Positions 42,499-51,564 are shown, counted from the stretch's first letter. The stretch is DNA of 64,000 bases from Paenibacillus tritici (GCF_013204885.1 NZ_JABMKX010000023.1:30365-94364); one strand, 5' to 3'. Made by a program: numbers and translations. Notes: generated by a model not told the origin, from the letters alone.

Positions 42499-43024
42499 GG
42501 GCAGCGGTGAGATCAACCGTAGACTCCTGGGAAGCTGCGGAGACAACGTCATCTTCGAAGACGGTGTCCGCATCTTCCACCCTGAGAATGTACACCTTGG
42601 CGACAATGTATACATTGGCCACAACACTATTCTTAAAGGTTATTACAAGCACGAACTACGCATTGGTTCACATAGTTGGATAGGTCCCGGCTGCTTCCTG
42701 CATGGTGCAGGAGGTCTATATATTGGTGAATACAGCGGAATCGGTCCGGCTGTGCGGATTCATGGAGCCACCCATATCGAAGGAGAGGAACCGGAAGCGC
42801 CTATGGTTTTTGCACCACTCACCTTTACTTCCATCCAGATCGAAGAGAACTGCAATATTGGAATCGGGGCAACCATACTGGGCGGAGTGACCATTGGTGC
42901 CCATAGCCGGATTGGAGCCGGTGCAGTGGTCAGCCGCACTGTCCCAGCTTATAGTGTTGCTGTAGGTATACCCGCTAAGGTTATTCGGCACCGGAACCAA
43001 GGCACGGCTGATACTATGAAATAA
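42479..43024 (+). CDS. Hexapeptide-repeat acyltransferase
   Basis: 181 aa, ATG after GAAGGAG inside the end of the previous gene. Left-handed beta-helix with IGHNTILKGYYK, IGSHSWIGPGCFLHG, IGEYSGIGPAVRIHG (His in the usual catalytic place), NIGIGATILGGVTIG, then RIGAGAVVSRTVPAYSVAVGIPAKVI, the family's C-terminal signature. Likely acetylates the product of the two SDR enzymes before it. Confidence 0.85.
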   Translation: MKQWKSEGSGEINRRLLGSCGDNVIFEDGVRIFHPENVHLGDNVYIGHNTILKGYYKHELRIGSHSWIGPGCFLHGAGGLYIGEYSGIGPAVRIHGATHIEGEEPEAPMVFAPLTFTSIQIEENCNIGIGATILGGVTIGAHSRIGAGAVVSRTVPAYSVAVGIPAKVIRHRNQGTADTMK

Positions 43025-43046
43025 TATCCCTTTTGGCGGAAGCCAT

Positions 43047-43070
43047 GCCGCTCCTCCAAGAAGGAGCGGC
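43047..43070 (+). terminator. Hairpin between convergent operons
   Basis: GCCGCTCCT / AGGAGCGGC, a perfect 9-bp stem with 6-nt loop 23 nt after the acyltransferase stop. No T run on either side, so termination strength is uncertain. Confidence 0.55.
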
Positions 43071-43150
43071 AACGCATGGAGAGATAACTGTCAAGCGATA
43101 TTCAATGGGTGCGAGGAATCCTGGTCAGGAATGACTATGAAGGGTTCCTC

Positions 43151-44248
43151 CTATTCTGTTGGCGTTTCTTCCTTGGGCTTAACTTTTCCCTCGAACCATT
43201 GGCGATTGTGGAGGATCGCAGCATCAGTCGGACGGAACGTCGCGGCCAGCTCGTTGTGTTCATTCGCCTTTTCGAGATCTCCTAACTTGGAATAGCAAAG
43301 GCACATCTGCAGGTGGGGGTACCAGGTGGAGTATGCAGGATAACTGAAGCTCCATTGATTGTCATCCGGCTGAAGCTTGGTGGCCAGGTCATACCAGAAT
43401 ATGGCGTGCTTATATTCTTTATTTACCTGAAAGTTATAACCGATTCGGCTGCAGGCCTCTGGACGGGGTGTACGCGTGAACTGGAACGACTGCAGCAGCG
43501 AGGCGAGCTCATTGAAGCTGTCACCGAGCGCGCGGTAGCAGTCACCCTTATTAATGCAGGCATAGAATTTGTCTTCGACCCATCCATCCTTCATCTCAAT
43601 ATTCTTGTCATACGCCTTGATGGCTTCTTCCGGGTGGCCGTTCTCGCGCAGTTCATTCCCGTAATAGAAATAATCGCGGGGGGAGAATACATCTCCCCGT
43701 TCAATCCGTGTCTTGTATATGGACAGGTTACGTCCTACAGAATGCTTGATCTTCTTATGGGTGACCGAGATATTCTCGTTGATGATCTTGCCAAAGACAT
43801 TCAGATATTGGTGAGCCTCTCCCTGCCACTGGAAATTGCGGTCCCGGCGTACCATACGGTTGCGGCGGTACCGCAGAGTAACATTTCCATAAGCGTCTGT
43901 CCCAGCGTCATAGAACATAGATACAGAATCTACCGAAGGATCGAGGGTCTCCTTGAGCTTGCGCAGCTTCTCGCGGTCTTCGTCCAGAATGACATCATCC
44001 GCATCCAGATACAGCAGGTATTCCTTCGTAGCATGTTTGAAGGACTCCGTACGGGCTTCAGCAAAGCTTCCTGTCCATGGAAAGAAAAATACGCGGTCCG
44101 TATAACGCTTAGCAATCTCCACTGTGCTGTCTGTTGAACCGGTATCGATAATATTAATCTCATCCACAATGTCATGGATAGAGTCCAGGCAACGGGCCAG
44201 CACCGCTTCTTCATTCTTAACGATCATACACAAGCTGATAGTAATCAT
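43151..44248 (-). CDS. Family 2 glycosyltransferase with TPR-like C-terminus
   Basis: 365 aa, ATG after AAGGAGG. GT-A domain with ISLCMIVKNEEAVLARCL, IIDTGSTDSTVEIA and LYLDADDVIL; the next part includes RMVRRDRNFQWQGEAHQYL. The C-terminal half has repeats of helical pairs (NGHPEEAIKAYDKNIEM, NKGDCYRALGDSFNEL, EYKHAIFWYDLATKLQPDD) and a KPKEE tail. Lies 18 nt behind the nucleotide-sugar dehydrogenase in one transcript. Fourth GT2 of this type in the window. Confidence 0.87.
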   Translation of the reverse strand: MITISLCMIVKNEEAVLARCLDSIHDIVDEINIIDTGSTDSTVEIAKRYTDRVFFFPWTGSFAEARTESFKHATKEYLLYLDADDVILDEDREKLRKLKETLDPSVDSVSMFYDAGTDAYGNVTLRYRRNRMVRRDRNFQWQGEAHQYLNVFGKIINENISVTHKKIKHSVGRNLSIYKTRIERGDVFSPRDYFYYGNELRENGHPEEAIKAYDKNIEMKDGWVEDKFYACINKGDCYRALGDSFNELASLLQSFQFTRTPRPEACSRIGYNFQVNKEYKHAIFWYDLATKLQPDDNQWSFSYPAYSTWYPHLQMCLCYSKLGDLEKANEHNELAATFRPTDAAILHNRQWFEGKVKPKEETPTE

Positions 44249-44266
44249 ATGATTTCCTCCTTGAAT

Positions 44267-45529
44267 TTAAAGTTTGGCAACATGAGAATAAGCAAGCTCA
44301 TAGCAGTTCCTGGTATCGAAAATCAGTGGCGCAGCGCGAAGGATCATCTCGTAATCGACACTCTGGTGAGCGGTGGAGATCACTACGCAGTCATATTCAT
44401 TAAGAACCTCTTCGCTCAGAGGCACATGATGGTATTCATGACCGCCTGCTGTGAAGCTCGGAATAAATGGATCGTGATAGTCCACCTCGTACCCCTCGGC
44501 TACCATGAGCAGAAACAGGCTGATCGACGGTGATTCCCGCAGATCAGCAATATTGGCTTTGTAAGCCAGCCCGATTTGCAGAATCCTCACCCGGTCGTTC
44601 CTGTTACATTCGGCCAGCAATTGCTTGATTCGGCCCATTACATACACAGGCTGCGAGTCGTTGATGCTCTTAGCTAGGTCAATGAACGGCGTCTCCAGCC
44701 CTTCCAGATTGGCCTTCCATTTCAAATAGAGCGGATCTACCGGAATGCAGTGGCCTCCAATGCCGGGACCGGGATCATAGCTGGTGAAGCCATAAGGCTT
44801 GGTAGCTGCAGCCTCAATAACCTCCCAGACATCAATGCCCATCCCCTCGCAGAGCCTGCCAATCTCATTAATGAAGGAAATATTAATGAAGCGGTAGGTA
44901 TTCTCCAGCAGCTTGGTCATCTCAGCCGCTTTGGTTGAACTAACCGGTACAATCGTCCGGAAGACCGTCTGATAGAGACCCACGATGCGCTCCAGACAGC
45001 CCGTAGTGGCTCCGCTAACCACCTTCGCGATATTCTCCAGTGAATACATCAGGTTGCCCGGATCAATGCGTTCGGGAGAATAGCCTACGAATACATCCTC
45101 GCCGACAGTGTATTGATGCTGCTCCAGCAGCGGCACGAATTCCTCCTCAGTAGTTCCTGGATAGGTGGAGCTCTCCACGACAATGAGCTGCTGCGGTCTC
45201 AGATGGGGCAGGATAGACTGCATGGCGCCCTTCAAATAGCTGAGATCCGGATCACTGCTCTCCGACAGCGGGGTAGGAACACAGATAATAATCGCTTCCG
45301 ACTCGCTTACTCTGGAGAAATCACCGGTGTATTCAAAGCTCCCGGACGCATTCAGCCATCCGATTTGGTCATCGCTAATGTCAGAAATATACGATCTTCC
45401 CTCGCGCAGCTTTACTAATTTGTCATCGTCCACATCAATACCAATGACATGATAATCCTTCTGATGAAACAACAGAGCCAGTGGAAGACCGACATATCCC
45501 AAGCCGACGACCACAATTTTTCGTTTCAT
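44267..45529 (-). CDS. wbpA: UDP-N-acetylglucosamine/UDP-sugar 6-dehydrogenase (WbpA-like)
   Basis: 420 aa, ATG after GAAAGGAG. NAD-binding GLGYVGLP at residues 9-16; the central domain has TKAAEMTKLLENTYRFINI; the catalytic Cys261 lies in PGPGIGGHCIPVDP; the C-terminal UDP-binding domain has GLAYKANIADLRESPS. The wording of the active-site loop is that of the UDP-GlcNAc/ManNAc dehydrogenase branch (WbpA, WecC, TviB) rather than UDP-glucose dehydrogenase. It oxidises C6 to a uronic acid in two NAD-dependent steps. With WbpB-, E- and D-like genes at 36-40 kb this suggests a diacetamido-uronic acid donor. Confidence 0.87.
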   Translation of the reverse strand: MKRKIVVVGLGYVGLPLALLFHQKDYHVIGIDVDDDKLVKLREGRSYISDISDDQIGWLNASGSFEYTGDFSRVSESEAIIICVPTPLSESSDPDLSYLKGAMQSILPHLRPQQLIVVESSTYPGTTEEEFVPLLEQHQYTVGEDVFVGYSPERIDPGNLMYSLENIAKVVSGATTGCLERIVGLYQTVFRTIVPVSSTKAAEMTKLLENTYRFINISFINEIGRLCEGMGIDVWEVIEAAATKPYGFTSYDPGPGIGGHCIPVDPLYLKWKANLEGLETPFIDLAKSINDSQPVYVMGRIKQLLAECNRNDRVRILQIGLAYKANIADLRESPSISLFLLMVAEGYEVDYHDPFIPSFTAGGHEYHHVPLSEEVLNEYDCVVISTAHQSVDYEMILRAAPLIFDTRNCYELAYSHVAKL

Positions 45530-45679
45530 AGATGTACTCCTTTCACCAAATTATCCGGCTCGGGTCCGTATATCGGCTCGCCTCAGGACCGGAAGGGCCT
45601 TAACCATAGTCAGCATATGTAGTTGTTCCTGAAAGGTGCATTCATTCATGGACTTAGAGGACGAAATTTGCTTAAGGCA

Positions 45680-45711
45680 TAAAAAAAGAACCTGACGATT
45701 CTCAGGTTCTT
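45680..45711 (-). terminator. Terminator of the small minus-strand gene pair
   Basis: AAGAACCTGA / TCAGGTTCTT, followed on the minus strand by TTTTTT; begins right at the stop codon. Confidence 0.9.
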
Positions 45712-45712
45712 C

Positions 45713-46240
45713 TCAGCCCTTCAGTTTCAAATTGGAGGAGGTTTGGATATCTGCAATCTGAGCCGTGATCGTTGTCCTTTGAGGCTGGGATAGCTTGGCT
45801 TCCGGTTTAAGCGGCGGGGCAGGTTTGTTATTTTTCTTATTCATTTTTGCTTGATTTCCTGGGGCCTTCCTTTTCTTAGGCTTCGGACGCTCGGGCAACT
45901 TCAGGCGCTCGAGCAGCTCCGGCTTCCCAGGGGTCTGACGAATAGCAGAGAGGGGCTCAGCTACACTACGGAACAGTGATCTGCCGCCGGCTCTGATACT
46001 GCTTACTCTCCGGAAGACCACCGGTTTGCTGTCCTTTGCAGTCTCAGGCTTGGGGATCCCGGTTTCACCTTCGCTCCAATGAAAGAGGAGCCTGGTTTTG
46101 GCGATTAACTCATCCAGTTCTTTTTCGACCTGAACCGGAATCAGCCGGCTCGCCTGCTTGAATGCTTCCATCTGATCTAGCGCTTCGCCCACAGCCTTCT
46201 TCAACTCTTCAACGACCGGTCCGGAAGTCTCAGGCTTCAC
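45713..46240 (-). CDS. Unknown basic, Lys/Pro-rich protein
   Basis: 175 aa, GTG start after GAGGTGG, overlapping the previous gene by 11 nt. The N-terminal third is helical (VVEELKKAVGEALDQMEAFKQ). The C-terminal part is rich in Lys, Pro and Arg (LPERPKPKKRKAPGNQ, KMNKKNNKPAPPLKPEAK) and probably disordered. No signal peptide or known domain. Basic low-complexity proteins are common in spore coats and could hold anionic glycans; that is conjecture. Confidence 0.6.
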   Translation of the reverse strand: MKPETSGPVVEELKKAVGEALDQMEAFKQASRLIPVQVEKELDELIAKTRLLFHWSEGETGIPKPETAKDSKPVVFRRVSSIRAGGRSLFRSVAEPLSAIRQTPGKPELLERLKLPERPKPKKRKAPGNQAKMNKKNNKPAPPLKPEAKLSQPQRTTITAQIADIQTSSNLKLKG

Positions 46241-46508
46241 TGTTATCCACCTCGTCCAGCAGTCGGCTATTGATGGTGACGTACTGAAGCAGGATCATCT
46301 GTCTTCGCGTCAGAGCCTGAAGCACCCGGATGACGGCCCTCTCCAGACGGGACAACCGCCCGGGCGGCTGATACTGCCGCTCTTCCGCCTGCTCGGCAGC
46401 AACAGCCTGTAACATGGATGTCAGAGCTGCCAGCAGAATGACGATAGCCCTTTGCTCAACAGCCGCAGCCAGAAATACCGCTTCCGTAATTTTTGGTTTC
46501 GTCCGCAA
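46230..46508 (-). CDS. Small helical protein, possibly a distant type A N-domain
   Basis: 92 aa, TTG start after AAAGGAG. Nearly all helical: ITEAVFLAAAVEQRAIVILLAAL, then LERAVIRVLQALTRRQMILLQ. The order of features (hydrophobic helix, then a V..VL..L.R.QMxL helix) recalls the type A N-domain (helix SIAMEELGLAHI, then VNRSVERMLRTILKNQMML), but identity is low. Translationally coupled to the basic protein behind it and divergent from another small N-domain gene. Confidence 0.55.
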   Translation of the reverse strand: MRTKPKITEAVFLAAAVEQRAIVILLAALTSMLQAVAAEQAEERQYQPPGRLSRLERAVIRVLQALTRRQMILLQYVTINSRLLDEVDNSEA

Positions 46509-46698
46509 TTCCTACACTCCTTTAACAGGTGCACAGATGCTTAATATTATATTTTATGCAGCTTGCTCCCTTAATATATCGGACTTTTCGGATTTCGGAC
46601 GCCGCGAAAGAATAGGTGGAATAGATACGGCTTGTTCCTTATATATTGATACTATAATAGTTCCGGATCTTGCAGCCGGTCACAGGAGGTGCCCAAGG

Positions 46699-47085
46699 AT
46701 GTCCTTGCCTGATTCTCCCGAAATGAAGCCCGGCCAATCAATCACTAAGCGCGAAAGCCTAGCCCTCCTGCTCACTTCCGTGGCCATGAATGAAATCTCT
46801 TTGTCCCATATTATCAGTGCGGAAGCAGATGCCATTCAAGCCTTCGTTAAATCCCGTCCGGAGGAATTAAGCTATATGAGCGTTATCCGCATCAACAATA
46901 CGGCTTCCAGACTGCTTGAAGAAGTCTCGAACGGACAATGGTTAAGCCTAAGCAAGCTGGACCGCATTCTTCGCCTGCTCACAGACGACAACGAGACCTA
47001 TGGTGAATTCGTTGAACCGGATGAACTGGATGAACTGGGAGAGCTTGATGAATCGAAGGAACCGAAGGAACCGGATGAGGAATAA
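46699..47085 (+). CDS. Diverged stand-alone type A N-domain protein, 128 aa
   Basis: ATG after CAGGAGG; the open frame extends further upstream but without a site. It carries a recognisable but distant N-domain: SITKRESLALLLTSVAMNEISLSHIISAEADAIQ (in two parts), then VIRINNTASRLLEEVSNGQWLSL. The C-terminus is strongly acidic (DELDELGELDESKEPKEPDEE). Fourth small N-domain gene in the window and the only one with ATG. Confidence 0.72.
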   Translation: MSLPDSPEMKPGQSITKRESLALLLTSVAMNEISLSHIISAEADAIQAFVKSRPEELSYMSVIRINNTASRLLEEVSNGQWLSLSKLDRILRLLTDDNETYGEFVEPDELDELGELDESKEPKEPDEE

Positions 47086-47157
47086 CTGGCGAAATACACA
47101 CCCTCCTGTGCTTCACTAGTCTAATACCCCTATACACTTCCCCCTATTGAATATCGT

Positions 47158-47169
47158 CATATAGTATAA
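47158..47169 (+). promoter_or_regulatory. Possible sporulation promoter -10 element (CATATAGTATAA)
   Basis: Matches CATAnnnTA and lies 38 nt before the TTG start of the first gene of the second fibre field, the same distance as at 7557. Confidence 0.4.
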
Positions 47170-47195
47170 GATCCGACCATAAAGGAGGGTCTTAT

Positions 47196-49358
47196 TTGTC
47201 TACCCCCAATATCCCCAATATTACTCCATCCATTACCCTGACCAGGGATCAAGTTGTTAATCTCATCATGTCATCCATTGCTATGGAAGAGCTGGGTCTT
47301 GCACACCTTATCAATGCCGAAGGTGAAAAGATCCAGTATGCTCTTGGCTCGCTTCCGGGGATCAGCGGACCGCCTGCCACACTGGCACAAGTGCTGGAGG
47401 TGAATAACAGCGCAAAATCCATGCTGGATACCATCTTCCGCCAGGAAATGATGCTGGCCTCCAAGCTGAAGACCGCCACCGCCATGACTCCCGTAATTGG
47501 GTCTCCCGGGGTTACCGGACCGGCGGGAGCGGACGGAGGCGTCATCAGCGTCAATGGACTGACGGGCGCAGTTCAAGTGGACTCTGCCGAGATAGGGGCT
47601 CTGCCCTTAAGCGAAGAGCCCTCTGCTTCTCTCTTGGGATCATTCACCCAGCCTGGTATATATAGCTCCAATGACGATAACGGTGCTGCGCCTCCGGACG
47701 GCCCGCAGCCAGTAAGTCATCCGGCGGTCTGGACACTGTATGTCTCCCGTGTAGGGGATTACGTGCAACAGCTCTATATCTCCAACCCTGCCCTGTTCTA
47801 CCGCAGCAGCCAGGATGGAGGTGTCTCCTGGAACCCTTGGCAACCCTTAGGACTACGCGGCGTTACCGGACCAAGAGGACCTGCGGGACCCGGTGCTGTG
47901 GGGCCTTCAGGTGTCAGGGGACCAGCCGGGGTTAGCGGCAGCCGGGGCATTACCGGACCCGGCGGGCCTGAAGGACCAGCAGGCTTCCACGGACCCACAG
48001 GCGTCAGAGGACCTGAGGGCTTCACCGGGCCGACTGGGGGCATCGGTTCAACCGGCGCAGCGGGTCAGACCGGTGCCACCGGACTCCGCGGACCCGGTGG
48101 TTCAACCGGAGACACAGGGCCGTCCGGGCCCATTGGCCCAAGCGGGGTCATCGGACCAATGGGTGCCACCGGCGGGACAGGCATGGCTGGGCCCAGAGGC
48201 AACACCGGCGTCATAGGCACTGCCGGAACTGTCGGCGCTGCCGGAGCTGAAGGGGTTACCGGGCCGACAGGAAATACAGGCCCTACCGGTACCAGAGGGC
48301 CGACAGGCCCTACCGGACCTGCCGGAATCACAGGACCTACTGGTGCAACTGGACATACGGGGCTCACCGGACCGACAGGGGTAACAGGAATACAGGGAAT
48401 CACAGGACCTACTGGCGTTACCGGACCCACCGGCGCAAACGGCTCCGCCGGTGCTATTGGCAAGACAGGTGTTGCCGGGCCGACAGGCAGTATTGCCGGA
48501 CCTACCGGTGCTACCGGACCCACCGGCGTTACCGGACCCACCGGCGTCACCGGGCCCACTGGCGTTACAGGCATCACCGGCATCACTGGGCCCACCGGCG
48601 TTACCGGACCCACCGGCATTACCGGGCCCACCGGCGTTACCGGGCCCACTGGCGTTACTGCCGGGCCCACCGGCGTTACTGGGCCTACCGGCGTTACCGG
48701 ACCCACCGGCGTTACCGGACCCACCGGCCTTACGGGGCCGACCGGTAGTACTGCCGGGCCCACTGGCGTTACCGGACCCACCGGCATTACCGGGCCGACT
48801 GGCATCACCGGACCCACCGGCGTCACCGGACCCACCGGCATCACCGGACCCACCGGCGTTACGGGACCGACAGGCGTTACAGGAGTCGAAGGCCCCTCAG
48901 GTGAGGCTATCGCCGCCTACAATGCAGTGTTCCAGCCCCTGGCTATGCCCTTAAGCAGCACAAATTTCCCATTCTCGTTCCTTGAAGCCTTCAATCACAG
49001 CAACGGAACCATAACAACAAATGGCAGTCCGGATACGATTAATTTACAGCCGGGCAGCCTCTATTACGTCTCCTTCTTTATCCGCATCAATCTTACTCCG
49101 GGCGACGTAGCGGTAACCTCTGTGGAATTATTCTTAACGCTGAATGCTGCAGCACTGCCAGTGGCCATTTTTGGAAGCAGACCGGTGAGTCTGACTGGCA
49201 CTTCATTGTCCTTCACGCTGGGTTCAAGCGGATTCGTACTAACCGGTGCCGATCCCGAACAAGCACTGCAGCTAATTTCAAACATTGTTCTGGACGGGAC
49301 CGCTGATGCTCAATCGGATTTCACGGGGTCCAACCTGAGCATTATCCGGCTGGGTTGA
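47196..49358 (+). CDS. Collagen-like fibre protein, type A, class d head
   Basis: 720 aa, TTG after AAGGAGGG. Type A N-domain, VISVNGLTGAVQVDSAEIG and a knob-like module ending WNPWQPLGLRG. The stalk's first half (about 228-400) is heterotypic with charged and varied triplets (GPRGPAGPG, GFHGPTGVRG, GPEGF); the second half is GPTGVT/GPTGIT. The head (568-720) starts YNAVFQPLAMPL, has LQPGSLYYVSFFIRINLTPG and ends SNLSIIRLG. It starts a unit with the gene 34 nt downstream. Confidence 0.9.
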   Translation: MSTPNIPNITPSITLTRDQVVNLIMSSIAMEELGLAHLINAEGEKIQYALGSLPGISGPPATLAQVLEVNNSAKSMLDTIFRQEMMLASKLKTATAMTPVIGSPGVTGPAGADGGVISVNGLTGAVQVDSAEIGALPLSEEPSASLLGSFTQPGIYSSNDDNGAAPPDGPQPVSHPAVWTLYVSRVGDYVQQLYISNPALFYRSSQDGGVSWNPWQPLGLRGVTGPRGPAGPGAVGPSGVRGPAGVSGSRGITGPGGPEGPAGFHGPTGVRGPEGFTGPTGGIGSTGAAGQTGATGLRGPGGSTGDTGPSGPIGPSGVIGPMGATGGTGMAGPRGNTGVIGTAGTVGAAGAEGVTGPTGNTGPTGTRGPTGPTGPAGITGPTGATGHTGLTGPTGVTGIQGITGPTGVTGPTGANGSAGAIGKTGVAGPTGSIAGPTGATGPTGVTGPTGVTGPTGVTGITGITGPTGVTGPTGITGPTGVTGPTGVTAGPTGVTGPTGVTGPTGVTGPTGLTGPTGSTAGPTGVTGPTGITGPTGITGPTGVTGPTGITGPTGVTGPTGVTGVEGPSGEAIAAYNAVFQPLAMPLSSTNFPFSFLEAFNHSNGTITTNGSPDTINLQPGSLYYVSFFIRINLTPGDVAVTSVELFLTLNAAALPVAIFGSRPVSLTGTSLSFTLGSSGFVLTGADPEQALQLISNIVLDGTADAQSDFTGSNLSIIRLG

Positions 49359-49392
49359 ACATCCTGATAACAATCATGAAGGGGGTTTAACA

Positions 49393-51543
49393 TTGTCTAC
49401 ACCCAATATTCCAAATATCACCCCGTCAATTACACTGTCTCGGGACGATGTTGTTAATCTGTTGTTCTCTTCCATTGCTATGGAGGAACTGGGTCTGGCA
49501 CACATTATCAACGCAGAAGGAGAGAAAATACAGTTCGCCCTCGGTACACTGCCGGGATTAAGCGGCCCCCCTGCTACCCTGCAGCAGATTCTGGATGTGA
49601 ACAGCAGCACACAAGGCATGATGGATACCCTCTTCCGGCAGGAGATGATGCTGGACTCCAAGCTGAGGACCGCTGCGGGCGTTCCGACTCTTCCGGGTCC
49701 CACTGGTCCAGCCGGGCCGACAGGTGGGGCCGGAGCCGTAACAAGTGTCAACGGGGAGACCGGAGCCGTTGTACTGGACGCTTCAGACATAGGTGCAATG
49801 CCTTATAATGCGGAGCCTTCTAATTCTATTCTGGGCTCATTCATAGCCGCCGGAGTCTATAGCTCTACGAATGAGAATGGTTCCCCGCCCCCAGACAGTC
49901 CGCCTTCCGTTCATCCCTCGGTCTGGACTCTATATGTCTCCCGGGTTGGAGCCTATGTCCAGCAGATTTATATCTCGAATCCTTCCCTCTTCTACCGCAG
50001 CAGCCCGAACAGCGGAGCCGCTTGGACTCCCTGGATAGACATTGAACAACGCGGTGAAACCGGACCCACCGGGCCGACAGGAGCAGGTGTGACGGGGCCG
50101 GCTGGGGCTACCGGACAGCCAGGTGCTCCTGGAACCCCCGGTATAACAGGTCCCAGCGGCCCCACCGGTTCTAGGGGCATGACGGGAGTGCTTGGCCCCA
50201 CCGGTCTAGACGGAATCACTGGAGGCAGAGGGATCGCAGGACCGGTTGGCGTCACCGGACCCCGGGGAGCCACCGGATCAATTGGGCTTCAAGGCATTAC
50301 GGGATCAAGGGGGTTCCGGGGCGGTAACGGAGACAAGGGAGCCATAGGAATGCAAGGAGGGGCCGGGCCGATCGGACACACCGGTGTGAAGGGTTCCAGC
50401 GGACCAACAGGACCCGCAGGCAACAGGGGAAGCACCGGGCCCAGAGGATTGACAGGGAATCCAGGCAGATCAGGAACAACAGGGCCAACTGGAATACAAG
50501 GCATTACCGGTCCGGGGGCGCGCGGCGCCACCGGACTCGCAGGCATTCAGGGCACTACAGGCCCCACCGGTGTTCCGGGAGCAACAGGGGCTACAGGCCA
50601 TGCCGGTGTAACTGGGCTGGATGGCCATCGGGGCGCTACCGGACCACAAGGAGACAAAGGTATTACCGGCCCAACAGGAATGGGCAGGAGAGGAATTACA
50701 GGATCAGAAGGGCCAACCGGGAATCGGGGAATCCCGGGAAGACAAGGTGTTACGGGGATTAGGGGCCTAAGAGGATTACGCGGGCTTCAAGGCAGCCGGG
50801 GAAATACGGGGATGGGTGGGATACAAGGCCCTAGCGGACCAAGGAAGCCCGGAGTTCGCGGACCATCAGGTCTGAGAGGAGCCAGCGGCGCAGCCGGACC
50901 GGCAGGAGTTCGGGGGACTATCGGGCCAGGGCTTAGGGGTAGTGCGGGTCCAACTGGGATGCGTGGAACTACCGGGTCGGCAGGCCTAACCGGTGTGCGG
51001 GGACTCGCTGGACAGACGGGTCCGACGGGGGCTCGGGGAGCCGCCGGGTTAGCCGGACACCGAGGCTCCACCGGCGCTACAGGACCCCATCTCCTATTTG
51101 TCAACAATGCATTGTTCCAGCCAGGTGCAGAGATACCGAGAAATACAACAACTATAATTACATTTACTGAAATATTCAGCGACGGCAGCATTTACCTTGA
51201 TAATACCCAACAGAAGATCGTTCTGGAGCCGGACAGCGTCTACTACATCTCTATATCCTTTCTGATTAATATCTTCTCTCCAGGGGACAATTTCGACATC
51301 CGGCTGCTGGAAATTATTACTTTCCTAAATGATACTCAGACCTATGTGTCGCTTGTTGACTCTGCATTATTCGGTCCCGGCAATGCGCCTGCGAACTATA
51401 CGGCTCTGGCTGGCGGATTAATCCTGACCGGTGCAGACCCCGTTCAAACGATGCAAGTGCAAATCTCGATTTCGCTGGACGGTCAGGCGACTCCTGCATT
51501 CACTACTGACCTGTCGGGATTAACCATTTATCAAATCGAATGA
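49393..51543 (+). CDS. Heterotypic collagen-like fibre protein, type A, class d head
   Basis: 716 aa, TTG after AAGGGGG. Type A N-domain, VTSVNGETGAVVLDASDIG and a knob-like module ending WTPWIDIEQRG. The stalk (about 225-563) differs from all others. It has few repeated hexapeptides and many Arg, Lys, Asp, Gln and Pro residues (GFRGGNGDKGAIG, GLDGHRGATGPQGDKG, GLRGLRGLQGSRG), with interruptions such as GPGARG and GPRKPGVRG. It thus looks more like animal collagen, where charged triplets guide assembly, and has fewer Thr for glycosylation. The head (564-716) has LEPDSVYYISISFLINIFSPG and ends SGLTIYQIE. Confidence 0.9.
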   Translation: MSTPNIPNITPSITLSRDDVVNLLFSSIAMEELGLAHIINAEGEKIQFALGTLPGLSGPPATLQQILDVNSSTQGMMDTLFRQEMMLDSKLRTAAGVPTLPGPTGPAGPTGGAGAVTSVNGETGAVVLDASDIGAMPYNAEPSNSILGSFIAAGVYSSTNENGSPPPDSPPSVHPSVWTLYVSRVGAYVQQIYISNPSLFYRSSPNSGAAWTPWIDIEQRGETGPTGPTGAGVTGPAGATGQPGAPGTPGITGPSGPTGSRGMTGVLGPTGLDGITGGRGIAGPVGVTGPRGATGSIGLQGITGSRGFRGGNGDKGAIGMQGGAGPIGHTGVKGSSGPTGPAGNRGSTGPRGLTGNPGRSGTTGPTGIQGITGPGARGATGLAGIQGTTGPTGVPGATGATGHAGVTGLDGHRGATGPQGDKGITGPTGMGRRGITGSEGPTGNRGIPGRQGVTGIRGLRGLRGLQGSRGNTGMGGIQGPSGPRKPGVRGPSGLRGASGAAGPAGVRGTIGPGLRGSAGPTGMRGTTGSAGLTGVRGLAGQTGPTGARGAAGLAGHRGSTGATGPHLLFVNNALFQPGAEIPRNTTTIITFTEIFSDGSIYLDNTQQKIVLEPDSVYYISISFLINIFSPGDNFDIRLLEIITFLNDTQTYVSLVDSALFGPGNAPANYTALAGGLILTGADPVQTMQVQISISLDGQATPAFTTDLSGLTIYQIE

Positions 51544-51564
51544 GTTCCTAAAACCCAAATATCT

